From CSP1-5 sp964558395 (GTDB lineage Bacteria; Methylomirabilota; Methylomirabilia; Methylomirabilales; CSP1-5), in the NCBI GenBank assembly GCA_964558395.1, contig CAZLDS010000006.1, positions 21,507 to 85,506 on the forward strand: DNA of 64,000 nucleotides. Reading direction: 5' to 3'. The position numbers and the translations under genes are program-made. The notes under the pieces were generated by a model, which saw only the letters and a program-made list of their open reading frames with translations, did not search any database and was not told the origin of the DNA. Positions 8,235-15,107 of the stretch are shown in pieces (position 1 is the first letter of the stretch; each line of letters opens with the position of its first letter).

Positions 8235-9367
8235 AGGCAATGCCCTTTTCTCGGCGTGAGGTGGCGCTCCTCGTGGGACTCAGACGACCTTATCAGTCTC
8301 GTTGGGAGGTGGAAGATTCCTTGGAGGAGCTCGTTCAACTGTCGGTCTCCGCAGGGGCCGATCCTGCCTTCTGCGTCGTCCAAGAGCGAGCCATGCCCAA
8401 TCCTCGTACCCTGATCGGTCCGGGGAAAGCTCAGGAGGTCAGAGAAGTTTGTGAAGAGGGGGTCGATCTGGTCATCTTTGATGATGACCTGACCGGTTCC
8501 CAACAGCGGAATCTTGAGGCGACACTGCAGCGAAAGGTCATCGACCGGACGGGGCTCATCCTGGATATCTTTGCGCAGCGGGCCCGGTCAAAGGAGGGAA
8601 AGCTTCAGGTCGAGCTCGCCCAGCTCAAATATCTGCTTCCGCGCCTCACGGGCCATGGCAGTGACCTATCGCGGCTTGGCGGTGGAATTGGAACGCGGGG
8701 TCCAGGCGAGACCCAACTCGAAGTGGACCGTCGCCGGATTCGACGCCGCATCGTCAAGATTGAAGGGGAACTCGAGGGGGTCCGCCGCCATCGGGCGCTG
8801 TTGCGTCGACATCGACAGAAACAGGCCCTCGCGACGGTAGCCCTCGTGGGCTACACCAATGCAGGCAAGTCGTCACTCTTGAATGCGCTGACCCACGCTA
8901 CGCTTCCGGTGGCCGACAAGTTCTTTGCCACCGTGGATCCCACCTTGCGGAAGGTAATCCTCCCCGGCGGCCGGGTGGTTCTCTTGTCCGATACCGTCGG
9001 GTTTATCAAAAAACTTCCCCATCAGCTGGTGGCGGCATTCAAAGCGACCTTGGAAGAGGTCCGGAACGCGGACCTCCTGCTCCACGTGATCGATATTTCC
9101 CATCCCCAGTGGCAAAGCCAGGAGCAAGGGGTGATCGCGGTTTTGGAGGAGCTGGGAGTTGCGACAAAGCCACTGATCAACGTTCACAACAAGGTGGATA
9201 AACTCCCCTACCCGGAGGGGGTGACATTTCTTTCCCGGAGGCCCCAATCGGTGGTGACGTCAGCGAGGACCGGTGCAGGACTGACGGAGCTTAAGACTGC
9301 CATTGCAGAGAGCCTGAACACCCTCGACGAGGCGCGGGCTCGCTCCGAAGCGAGGGGCCGGGGCTGA
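8231..9367 (+). CDS. hflX: GTPase HflX
   Basis: Ribosome-associated GTPase that in E. coli and other bacteria splits stalled or stressed 70S ribosomes. The 378-residue protein has the HflX N-terminal domain (residues 1-110, ending in DLVIFDDDLTGSQQRNLE), then RARSKEGKLQVELAQLKYLLPRL and the glycine-rich GGGIGTRGPGETQLE linker. The G domain has GYTNAGKSSLLNAL (G1), ADKFFATVDPT (G2), DTVGFI (G3) and NKVD (G4). The GTG start overlaps the tyrA stop by 4 bases; ATG 8240 is an alternative. It marks the left boundary of the core genome before the accessory region. Confidence 0.94.
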   Translation: MKAMPFSRREVALLVGLRRPYQSRWEVEDSLEELVQLSVSAGADPAFCVVQERAMPNPRTLIGPGKAQEVREVCEEGVDLVIFDDDLTGSQQRNLEATLQRKVIDRTGLILDIFAQRARSKEGKLQVELAQLKYLLPRLTGHGSDLSRLGGGIGTRGPGETQLEVDRRRIRRRIVKIEGELEGVRRHRALLRRHRQKQALATVALVGYTNAGKSSLLNALTHATLPVADKFFATVDPTLRKVILPGGRVVLLSDTVGFIKKLPHQLVAAFKATLEEVRNADLLLHVIDISHPQWQSQEQGVIAVLEELGVATKPLINVHNKVDKLPYPEGVTFLSRRPQSVVTSARTGAGLTELKTAIAESLNTLDEARARSEARGRG

Positions 9368-9371
9368 GACG

Positions 9372-9713
9372 TCACAACCGGTGATCGAGTGCCGCCTGAG
9401 CCTCACGATCAAGCGAACCCTCAAGGTCCCGAAAGCCGCTCAGCTTCTCTATAGAATCCAGAACATCCAAAATCTCGTGTAAAATAGCTGCCATTAAGCG
9501 AAGCTGCAAAAACCACCGCCCGGCAGCCAGTGTCAGGGCCGCGGGGTTGACGGGTATCCGTTTGTGCGTGTCTGCCCAGGCGACTATATAGGCTAGGTCG
9601 TTATACCCAGCCATTAGTCGCAAGAGATCGACTGCCAATGGATCAGAAGATGGAAATACCTTTGCAACGGGAAAGGTGTAAACACCCCGTCTCTTATGTG
9701 GTTTTTTCGACAT
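9372..9713 (-). CDS. Hypothetical protein, unknown function
   Basis: A 113-residue reading frame on the minus strand, converging on hflX with a 4-base gap. I do not recognise the family. The N-terminus is basic (MSKKPHKRRGVYTFPVAKVF) and the middle is mostly helical with no membrane segment (LAVDLLRLMAGYNDLAYIVAWA, then AAGRWFLQLRLMAAILHEILDVLDSIEKL). The tail is acidic. The ATG at 9713 has TAAGGTG five bases ahead of it, a reasonable ribosome site; GTG 9719 in the same frame is part of that site. The good start signal and coding-like composition argue that it is real. It opens the accessory region, so it may have been acquired. Confidence 0.55.
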   Translation of the reverse strand: MSKKPHKRRGVYTFPVAKVFPSSDPLAVDLLRLMAGYNDLAYIVAWADTHKRIPVNPAALTLAAGRWFLQLRLMAAILHEILDVLDSIEKLSGFRDLEGSLDREAQAALDHRL

Positions 9714-9817
9714 AAGCACCTTACACCTTCGGGCAAGATGTTCAGGGCGGACCCAGGTCCCGCCTGAGTATACCGAGGACTATCTATCACCCGCAAGGAT
9801 CTGTGTGAACCTTACTA

Positions 9818-9858
9818 CTCGGGCGCAGAACCCGTGACCTGCTGATTACCTATCAGGA
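9818..9858 (-). pseudogene. tRNA-like remnant (anticodon and T-arm fragment)
   Basis: Read on the minus strand, this stretch resembles the 3' half of a tRNA. It has an anticodon-stem-like TGATAGGTAATCA followed by CAGGTCACGGGTTC and a pairing CCCG. The loop is damaged (no proper U33 context), and the T loop reads TTCTGCG instead of TTCRANY. No acceptor stem or CCA is visible. Fragments like this are often left where an integrative element used a tRNA 3' end as attachment site. With an integrase remnant at 14 kb, that is a plausible origin, but the match is short. Confidence 0.3.
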
Positions 9859-10047
9859 TCGTCTCAAAAATTCCAAGAACATCATGCCCTTCCAAGGTCC
9901 TGCTACCACGCTGCTACCGGCATTACCCCGCCCAAGGCCGCCAAAAGGGCCCGCCTGCTGAGCGATGTACCCTCCATTAGATCTTGCTCCTGCCTCGACC
10001 TACTTCGAAGAATGTCTCACGGCCCCACCCCGTGATTCCGATTGGCA

Positions 10048-10077
10048 TTGACAAAGACGGGCGAAAAAAGCTAGATT
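10048..10077 (+). promoter_or_regulatory. Sigma-70 type promoter of candidate small RNA
   Basis: TTGACA at 10048-10053 is a perfect -35 box. After an 18-base spacer comes TAGATT at 10072-10077 (4 of 6 to TATAAT). No coding region follows; a strong terminator lies about 70 bases downstream of the expected start point near 10084. Confidence 0.5.
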
Positions 10078-10083
10078 CTGGGC

Positions 10084-10154
10084 GAAGTTATTAGGATCTT
10101 TGGACCTACCAGATAGGGGGCACGGGGAGAGCCAGTATTGCTCCCCGGTTTTTT
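10084..10154 (+). ncRNA. Candidate small RNA, about 70 nt
   Basis: The region lies between a promoter with perfect -35 (10048-10077) and a strong Rho-independent terminator (10123-10154). It has no reading frame of useful length. Inside it a small hairpin can form from CCTA and TAGG (around 10107-10119), followed by the terminator stem. The layout is that of an intergenic small RNA; no known RNA family is recognised. Start point is estimated from the promoter. Confidence 0.35.
10123..10154 (+). terminator. Rho-independent terminator
   Basis: CGGGGAG (10123-10129) pairs with CTCCCCG (10141-10147) around an 11-base loop and is followed by G and six T residues (10149-10154). It faces rightwards and ends the candidate small RNA. 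Confidence 0.75.
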
Positions 10155-10248
10155 ATTTCTAGGGGCGAGCGTAAGCGCAGGCCCTGAGGTACCCTGAACC
10201 GTCTGTGGAATGGCCTTTGCGCCGCCGACTTACATCCCAGTCGACCTG

Positions 10249-10412
10249 CCCTGAGCCCAGCCGAATGGGCCTACCCTGAGCGAGAGCGCCATGGGCTTCG
10301 CCCCGAATGGGCGGCTCTGGCGAGTCCATATACATAATGGTGATGTTGGCTGTCGGAGGGCCCTAATCCCTCAACTCTGCCCCCTCCGCTTGTCCTAAGC
10401 TTGTCGAAGGGC
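10249..10412. repeat. Cluster of short CCCTGAG / CGAATGGGC palindromic repeat remnants
   Basis: CCCTGAG occurs at 10249-10255 and 10274-10280, each followed within 20 bases by GGGC. A further CGAATGGGC ends at 10312, and TAAGCTTGTCGAAGGGC lies at about 10396-10412. These resemble degenerate copies of the widespread bacterial intergenic palindrome built on CTGAGC...GTCGAAGGG. They carry no coding capacity. Confidence 0.45.
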
Positions 10413-10490
10413 TCGACTATCGGAATTGAGGTCGTGGTGGGCGGTCGTCGGTCATCGGTCAGCGACATCATAGTGCCGAACATCAATGAG

Positions 10491-10525
10491 GCACCGGAAG
10501 GGGCGTAGGGCCCCCGGTGCTTTTT
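10491..10525 (+). terminator. Rho-independent terminator
   Basis: GCACCGG (10491-10497) pairs with CCGGTGC (10514-10520), followed directly by TTTTT (10521-10525). The right arm is part of the 24-bp direct repeat that recurs at 11683. Confidence 0.6.
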
Positions 10526-10534
10526 GGTTTTGTG
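10511..10534. repeat. 24-bp direct repeat, copy 1 (left of HD/UDG-like gene)
   Basis: The 24 bases here are identical to 11683-11706: CCCCCGGTGC followed by a T5-GG-T4-GTG tail. The two copies bracket the gene at 10585-11664. Identity stops exactly at both ends (G versus C before, C versus G after). Confidence 0.8.
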
Positions 10535-10584
10535 CCCCTTATCCCCCCCGGCCTTGAGATAAGGCCCGCTCACTTGGTACTAGG

Positions 10585-11664
10585 ATGCTCAAACTGACGC
10601 ATAAGTTTGACGAGGCACTGCAGTACGCGAGCGATCTACACAGGGACCAACCTAGGAAGGGCACCAAGATCCCCTATGTTGCGCATCTCCTGGGTGTAAC
10701 CGCGCTGGTCCTGGAAGAGGGAGGGGACGAAGATGAGGCGATTGCGGCCCTATTGCACGACGCCGTAGAGGACCAAGGCGGGCAGGCAACCTTGACGGAA
10801 ATTCGTAAGCGATTTGGTGCACGCGTAGCCCTGATTGTGGAGTCGTGTAGCGACAGCGACACGATACCCAAGCCGCCGTGGCGTGAGCGCAAGGAAGGGT
10901 ACCTCGCGCGCATCCGGCACGAGCCCGCAGGCGTGCGGCGCGTATCTATCGCCGATAAGCTTCACAATGTACGCGCGATCCTCACTGATTTCCGAACCAT
11001 GGGAGACGCGGTCTGGAATCGGTTCAACGCGCCAAGGGAGGACATCCTTTGGTACTATGAGAAGCTAGTCGCGGCCTTTCAAGAGGCGGGATCGAGTCCC
11101 ATGGTCGTGGAGCTGGATCGGGTCGTCACCGAACTCAAGCGCCTCGTGTCTACCCCAGATCTAGAGCAACTACGGGTGAGGTTCAAGCCCGACAAGATCA
11201 AGGTCCTCTTCGTCGGCGAATCCCCGCCAGCTGACGGCACCTTCTTCTACAAGGCGAACTCGAATCTTTACCGCTACACTCGGGAAGCCTTTCTCTCAGT
11301 CTTCGACTGTGCATGCGATGCTGGGGAGGACCTTCTGAATTTTTTCAAGAATCGTGGGTGCTACCTTGACGACCTGTGCCTCGAGCCAGTCAACCACCTA
11401 GCGAAGATTGCGCGTCAGCGTAAACGCGATGAAGGTGTCCCGATTCTCGCGGGCCGAATTTACGAGAACAGGCCTGAGGCTATCGTCGTTGTGATGTCGG
11501 CGATCAGAGACGAAGTTGCGCGATCAGCCCCAAGTGCCGGACTTGGATCTGTTCCTTTTCATGCTGTCCCGTTTCCCGCACAAGGGAATCAAAAAAAGTA
11601 TGTTGCGCAGTTGGTCAAGGTTCTTCAAGAACTGAAGGATAAAGGGATAATCGAAAGCAGCTAA
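10585..11664 (+). CDS. RelA/SpoT-like HD hydrolase fused to a possible uracil-DNA-glycosylase-like domain
   Basis: A 359-residue two-domain protein. Residues 1-190 match the HD domain of the SpoT/MESH1 (p)ppGpp hydrolase group. They have H34 in YVAHLLGV, the HD pair at 58-59 and ED at 62-63 in ALLHDAVED, FGARVALIVESCSD, and the fourth metal/substrate motif DKLHN at 124-128. There is no synthetase or TGS domain. Residues about 205-359 form a separate domain beginning KVLFVGESPPADGTFFY. This GES-PP strand-loop recalls the first motif of uracil-DNA glycosylase-fold proteins, an assignment I hold weakly. The start ATG has no good Shine-Dalgarno. The gene stands alone between two copies of a 24-bp direct repeat in the accessory region. 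The HD family is confident; natural substrate and role are unknown. Confidence 0.75.
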   Translation: MLKLTHKFDEALQYASDLHRDQPRKGTKIPYVAHLLGVTALVLEEGGDEDEAIAALLHDAVEDQGGQATLTEIRKRFGARVALIVESCSDSDTIPKPPWRERKEGYLARIRHEPAGVRRVSIADKLHNVRAILTDFRTMGDAVWNRFNAPREDILWYYEKLVAAFQEAGSSPMVVELDRVVTELKRLVSTPDLEQLRVRFKPDKIKVLFVGESPPADGTFFYKANSNLYRYTREAFLSVFDCACDAGEDLLNFFKNRGCYLDDLCLEPVNHLAKIARQRKRDEGVPILAGRIYENRPEAIVVVMSAIRDEVARSAPSAGLGSVPFHAVPFPAQGNQKKYVAQLVKVLQELKDKGIIESS

Positions 11665-11682
11665 TAGGCTGGGCCCATCCGC

Positions 11683-11706
11683 CCCCCGGTGCTTTTTGGT
11701 TTTGTG
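11683..11706. repeat. 24-bp direct repeat, copy 2 (right of HD/UDG-like gene)
   Basis: Exact second copy of 10511-10534, 18 bases after the stop of the HD/UDG-like gene and 11 bases before the ATG of the helicase fragment. Unlike copy 1 it lacks the upstream GCACCGG arm, so it cannot form the same terminator hairpin. Confidence 0.8.
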
Positions 11707-11717
11707 GGGCATAGGCA

Positions 11718-12125
11718 ATGGCTCGTCTTGAAGACCTAACACGAGGCGCACAGGTCCACGGCCTCCGCCCAGACGGTCCGGCTGCCATTGTGGACGTGCA
11801 GTGGCACGGATCCACCTGTGTTGAACTCACCTACAAAGATGCCAGCGCTCGCCCCCACACCGAGCTCGTCTTCAGAGACCGGGAACCAACCCTCGATCTT
11901 GTTGCCGCTGGTCAGGTTTGGTCCTTCGATGCCGACGGCCCCTCCACACATATAAGACCGTTTCTTCGAAAGTATCGTGGTCTTACAAATTTCACGCGGA
12001 ATGATGATCAGGGATGGAAGGCAGTACGCGCACGCATGGCGGCGCATACTTGGTCTAAGGGAAACCGCGAAGGAGGCATTCTGTCGCAGGAAGCGGAGAA
12101 AGAATACTGCTTAAGCGTCCGCTGA
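11718..12125 (+). pseudogene. SNF2-type helicase, N-terminal fragment (truncated)
   Basis: The frame encodes 135 residues. The first 74 or so (ARLEDLTRGAQVHGL, VDVQWHGSTCVELTYKDA, ELVFRDREPTLDLV, VWSFDADG) match what I recall as the N-terminus of large SNF2/DEAD-like helicases common in defence islands (DISARM-like and related systems). In those proteins this region is followed by a long linker and the Walker A motif. Here the similarity stops after FDADG (about 11940). The remaining 60 residues are unrelated and there is no helicase core. This is best read as a deletion remnant. It starts 12 bases after the second 24-bp repeat. The family call rests on memory of the N-terminal pattern. Confidence 0.5.
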
Positions 12126-12282
12126 GGCTCCACGTGCGGTTACCGAGTTATCATTCCCCTCGCAATCCCTACCGGTGTGGCAGGGGTTAAATCTTGCTTC
12201 CCGCTGACACAATTGACTCCTTCTTGGGCGCAGCTAGGCCCATCAAGGCCGTTTTGCGTCGAATAGACAAAGGTGGAATAGG

Positions 12283-12748
12283 ATGCTTTACTTCGCATAT
12301 GCCTCAAATATGCACTGGAAGCAGATGCGCGGACGATGTCCCTCTGCACGATTTCTTTGTGTGGCTAAATTGAAGGACCATCGCCTCGCTTTCACACGTA
12401 AATCCGAAACCAGAGGCGGCGGAGTTGCGGATGCCGTTTCAGAGCCTGGTGATGAAGAGTGGCGTGTCGTCTATGAAATAGATGAACGCGACGTCGGACG
12501 GCTAGACCAGACAGAGGGTTTCACACTCGGCAGATCGCGAAATCCGTACAACAGAGAAGAACGTCACGTGTATGCCGATGGCGAAGAGGGAAAACCTTTG
12601 GCGGTTTCAATTTATATTGCAGTGCAACAGGATAACCCTCCCCCCCCCGAACGCGGCATACAAGAAACTTATTGTCGGGGGGGCAAAATTCTGGCATCTT
12701 CCGCCAGATTACATCAAGAAACTAGAACAGATACACGTTGGACCTTGA
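12283..12748 (+). pseudogene. Gamma-glutamylcyclotransferase-like protein, frameshifted at a C9 tract
   Basis: The protein opens with the GGCT/AIG2-like signature LYFAYASNMHWKQMRGRCPSA, then LKDHRLAFTRKS and GGGVADAVSEPGDEEWRVVYEIDERDVGRLDQTEG, which includes the catalytic-region glutamate. Family members act on gamma-glutamyl dipeptides or related amide bonds. At 12640-12648 there is a run of nine C. Reading one C fewer restores the conserved tail PNAAYKKLIVGGAKFWHLPPDYIKKLE and a stop at 12746-12748, giving about 155 residues, the usual size. As written the frame instead runs on to 12873 with a low-complexity tail. It is a pseudogene, a phase-variable gene, or a sequencing error in the homopolymer. 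Confidence 0.65.
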
Positions 12749-12920
12749 ATCTTGACATTTCCCCTTCAGCGATGGTGGCGTGGAGACGAGATCGTCGCTC
12801 GTCGTCGTCCACTACCCCCTACGTTTTCGGAATTGCGAAAATGTCACGTGTACGGGGTCAGAGACAGGAATAGAGTGAGACGCTGATATTTTTGTCTTGT
12901 AAAGAGGGGCAGATCACCCG

Positions 12921-13376
12921 ATGTCTAATAAAGGGGGTTTTGGGGTGAAACATTGTTTTTGCAAAGTTGTGTCTGGGATGCTTCTTGGATACCTTGCAAT
13001 CGGGGCAATGGTTGTTGAGGCGGGTAGCGTATACAAAAACGTCGACAATGCTTCACAGGAGATGGCCGAATATCTTACAACGCATTCTCCTTTCTCTGGC
13101 TATTGGTACTTACACAATAAGCAGGGTAAGCTAACAGTCAAGTTTGAGATCACAAAGGGAGAGTTAGCGGGTGAAATTCTAGACACGACTGGCACGACTT
13201 TTAGCTTCGAGGGTCCTGTTGCAAATCTGAAGATAGAAAACCAAGTCCTCACCTTCAATAGTGTGACGGGTTCTTTCTACCAGCTAGAACTCGACGAAGG
13301 TGAAGGAAAACTGCATGGAACAGCTTTAAGTGGACGAGCTGAAGTAATAACCCATGCAAAAAGTGCCAAAAAATAG
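12921..13376 (+). CDS. Small exported hypothetical protein
   Basis: A 151-residue protein of unknown family. A signal-peptide-like N-terminus (basic, then VVSGMLLGYLAIGAMVVEAGS) predicts export. The mature part is a beta-rich, polar domain (SGYWYLHNKQGKLTVKFEI, GTTFSFEGPVANLKIENQVLTF, GSFYQLELDEGEGKLHGTAL), possibly a small beta barrel or sandwich. Codon use is visibly more AT-rich than in neighbouring core genes, suggesting transfer. ATG 12921 has AGAGGGG 11 bases ahead; GTG 12945 has AAGGGGG 8 bases ahead and would give a cleaner signal peptide, so either start is possible. No function can be assigned. Confidence 0.5.
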   Translation: MSNKGGFGVKHCFCKVVSGMLLGYLAIGAMVVEAGSVYKNVDNASQEMAEYLTTHSPFSGYWYLHNKQGKLTVKFEITKGELAGEILDTTGTTFSFEGPVANLKIENQVLTFNSVTGSFYQLELDEGEGKLHGTALSGRAEVITHAKSAKK

Positions 13377-13451
13377 CCACCCGGGGAGAGGTCGGGTCGT
13401 GAATTGTGATATTCCCCACCCTTCAAAAGGGAGACAGGCTGCTGTTGTGAG

Positions 13452-13975
13452 ATGAAGCTTGAGTGTTATGGGGCGACGAGGCCGCAGGAGGGGCGGACGG
13501 CGAACGAGGACGCCTTTCTGATAGTGCGAGAGGGGACTGCGGTTGCAGCGGTCTGTGACGGCGCGGGGGCCGCCGAGCAAGTTGCCAAAAGAGTACTGAG
13601 GCTCTTCGAGTTATGGGTCCGCGAGGCCACTCTCGGTCAGATCCTTGCCCCCAAGACGTGGGTCAGCTGAGTCAAAAAGCTGGACTCAGCATTACTCGGA
13701 GGTTCAGAAAGCACGTTCCTGGCAGCCGCCGTAGCGGGTAATCAAGTTGTCGGTGTCTCGGCCGGCGACTCGCAGGCGTATCTGGTCGGCGCTGAGGGCG
13801 GCTTTGAGTTTCTAACCACCCCTACCGATAAGTCCAGGCTCGGTAGCGGCAAGGTCCAACCATTCACCTTTAACCTGACCCTGAAGCCCCGCGACATCCT
13901 CCTCCTCATGACCGACGGCGCCTGGACCCCCTCAGTCCTTATCACATCGAAAAGGCCGTCCGCAGGGCCGCGAAG
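13452..13975 (+). pseudogene. PP2C-type protein phosphatase, disrupted
   Basis: The first 72 codons carry the PP2C metal-site motifs RTANEDAF and AVCDGAGAA, then stop at an in-frame TGA (13668-13670) after APKTWVS. The same frame continues after the stop with clear family sequence: GSESTFLAAAV, VVGVSAGDSQAYL and LKPRDILLLMTDGAWTP. A tryptophan TGG mutated to TGA would explain the stop. At a C5 run (13927-13931) the frame must shift to read LSPYHIEKAVRRAAK, which continues the phosphatase. The C-terminus is then lost where integrase-like sequence begins near 13976. PP2C enzymes dephosphorylate Ser/Thr; small ones like this often sit beside kinases or VWA proteins in stress or defence loci. Two lesions plus truncation make function unlikely. 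Confidence 0.75.
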
Positions 13976-14348
13976 GGCGTTTCTTCTGCCCCGCTCTGGC
14001 GGCACCCGGATGGCCGACCCGTGCGGGACTTCTCTCGGGCCTGGGGGGGGCTGTAAGCGAGGAGGGGTGGCCGGGCTATGGGTGCACGATCTCCGGCGTA
14101 CCTTCGGCACCCGGGCGCTTGAAAGCGGGGTTGATCTGGTGACCATCCGTGATATTCTTGGGCATGCCAACCTCCGCACCACGGAGCGGTATCTGTGGCC
14201 GGAGGCGAAGCGGCAACGAGAGGCCAGCGAACGGGTGTCAGCGTGGATCGATCGGGCCGCAGCCTCCGGCAGATGGTTCTGTCGAGTCCATGCAAGTTGG
14301 CGAAATAGAAGCCATTTCAGGGATGACGGAAGAGTGAAGCCCAGGTAG
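13976..14348 (+). pseudogene. Tyrosine recombinase (phage-type integrase), C-terminal remnant with frameshift
   Basis: The C-terminal catalytic part of a tyrosine recombinase is recognisable. HDLRRTFGTRALESGVD (H-x-x-R box) is followed by IRDILGHANLRTTERYLW with the LGH motif and the nucleophilic Tyr. Upstream, the integrase-like APLWRHPDGRPVRDFSRAW is in a different frame. It joins the catalytic box only if one G of the G8 run at 14043-14050 is removed. The N-terminal domains and first catalytic Arg are absent. It is fused without a gap to the PP2C remnant. This is good evidence that a mobile element once inserted in the region. Confidence 0.75.
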
Positions 14349-14392
14349 TTGGGAATTATCATGGCATGCCTCGGGCGTAAGGAGCAGGGACG

Positions 14393-14941
14393 GTGGTCTT
14401 CAATGTCCCTAATGGGTTGACGTTCCTTCGCTTAATTCTGGCGCCGTTGATCGTCGTGCTTCTCGTCAACGACGCACACACGTCGGCCCTGATCATCTTT
14501 CTCCTGGCCGGCATCACGGATGGCCTTGACGGATACTTCGCCCGATCCTTGCGCGAGCGAACAGAGGTCGGGCGGGTCCTTGACCCGATCGCCGACAAGA
14601 TCCTTTTGTGCTCGACTCTCGTTACCTTAGGCTTCCTAGGTCATCTCCCCTTGTGGCTTGTTCTCATTGCCGTGGGCCGTGACGTCATTTTGGTCCTGGG
14701 GTCTTGCCTTCTCTATGCCGTGAGTGGCCGCCTCGGTTATCCGCCCTCAGCGATGGGAAAGCTTGCCACGCTGCTCCAGATCCTCACAGTTGTGGCGGCC
14801 ATGATGGTTGGAGGCGGGGATCTCCTGCTGGTACTTCTCGTGTGGGGGACAGCAGCCGTGACCATCCTGTCTGGACTCGACTACATGTACCGGGGGGCAG
14901 TTGAGTTGATCTTCGGCTCGCGGAACGCCTCGCCTGCCTGA
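14393..14941 (+). CDS. CDP-alcohol phosphatidyltransferase family protein (second PgsA-like enzyme)
   Basis: A 182-residue membrane protein with the full CDP-alcohol phosphotransferase motif: TDGLDGYFARSLRERTEVG and RVLDPIADK. Hydrophobic segments match the six-helix fold. It is a paralogue of the PgsA at 413-982, both beginning with the VPNGLTFLRL/LPNTLSLVRI pattern. In other bacteria the second copy may be cardiolipin synthase (CDP-DAG dependent) or a redundant PgsA, and sequence alone does not decide. GTG 14393 has AAGGAG 8 bases ahead. It resumes core-like composition at the right edge of the accessory region and precedes der. Confidence 0.8.
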   Translation: MVFNVPNGLTFLRLILAPLIVVLLVNDAHTSALIIFLLAGITDGLDGYFARSLRERTEVGRVLDPIADKILLCSTLVTLGFLGHLPLWLVLIAVGRDVILVLGSCLLYAVSGRLGYPPSAMGKLATLLQILTVVAAMMVGGGDLLLVLLVWGTAAVTILSGLDYMYRGAVELIFGSRNASPA

Positions 14942-14946
14942 CCTGC

Positions 14947-15001
14947 CGACAAAAAGCAGCCCCTTCGATCCGCTCTTTGCCTCGCCTGTCTGCTTTTGTC
15001 T
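14947..15001. other. Inverted repeat between pgsA-like gene and der
   Basis: GACAAAAAGCAG at 14947-14958 is complementary, with one bulged A, to CTGCTTTTGTC at 14991-15001. The long spacer and missing T run make it a weak terminator candidate; it may end the upstream gene's transcript. Confidence 0.35.
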
Positions 15002-15107
15002 TCGCGCAGGGGCCTCCCTGTCAGTGCCGGTCCTTTTCCTCTCGTTGCGTGCTTCTTGCCGATACAGTATGCTTGTCGTGTGTTCGGGGGAAGGATAATA
15101 GGAGCAT

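Larger units (their letters stand above)
9714..10584. other. Gene-free stretch of about 870 bases
   Basis: I find no convincing protein gene here. The stretch holds, in order: a tRNA-like remnant (about 9818-9858), a promoter and terminator framing a candidate small RNA (10048-10154), a cluster of short CCTGAG/GAATGGGC repeats (10249-10412), a Rho-independent terminator (10491-10525) containing the first copy of a 24-bp direct repeat, and a 7-bp inverted repeat (10537-10543 with 10558-10564) just ahead of the next gene. Confidence 0.6.

Noticed and set aside
10271..10573. 100-codon minus-strand frame in the repeat-rich gap
   Set aside because: It runs through the repeat cluster and terminator, with composition following the repeats; no domain and no ribosome site.
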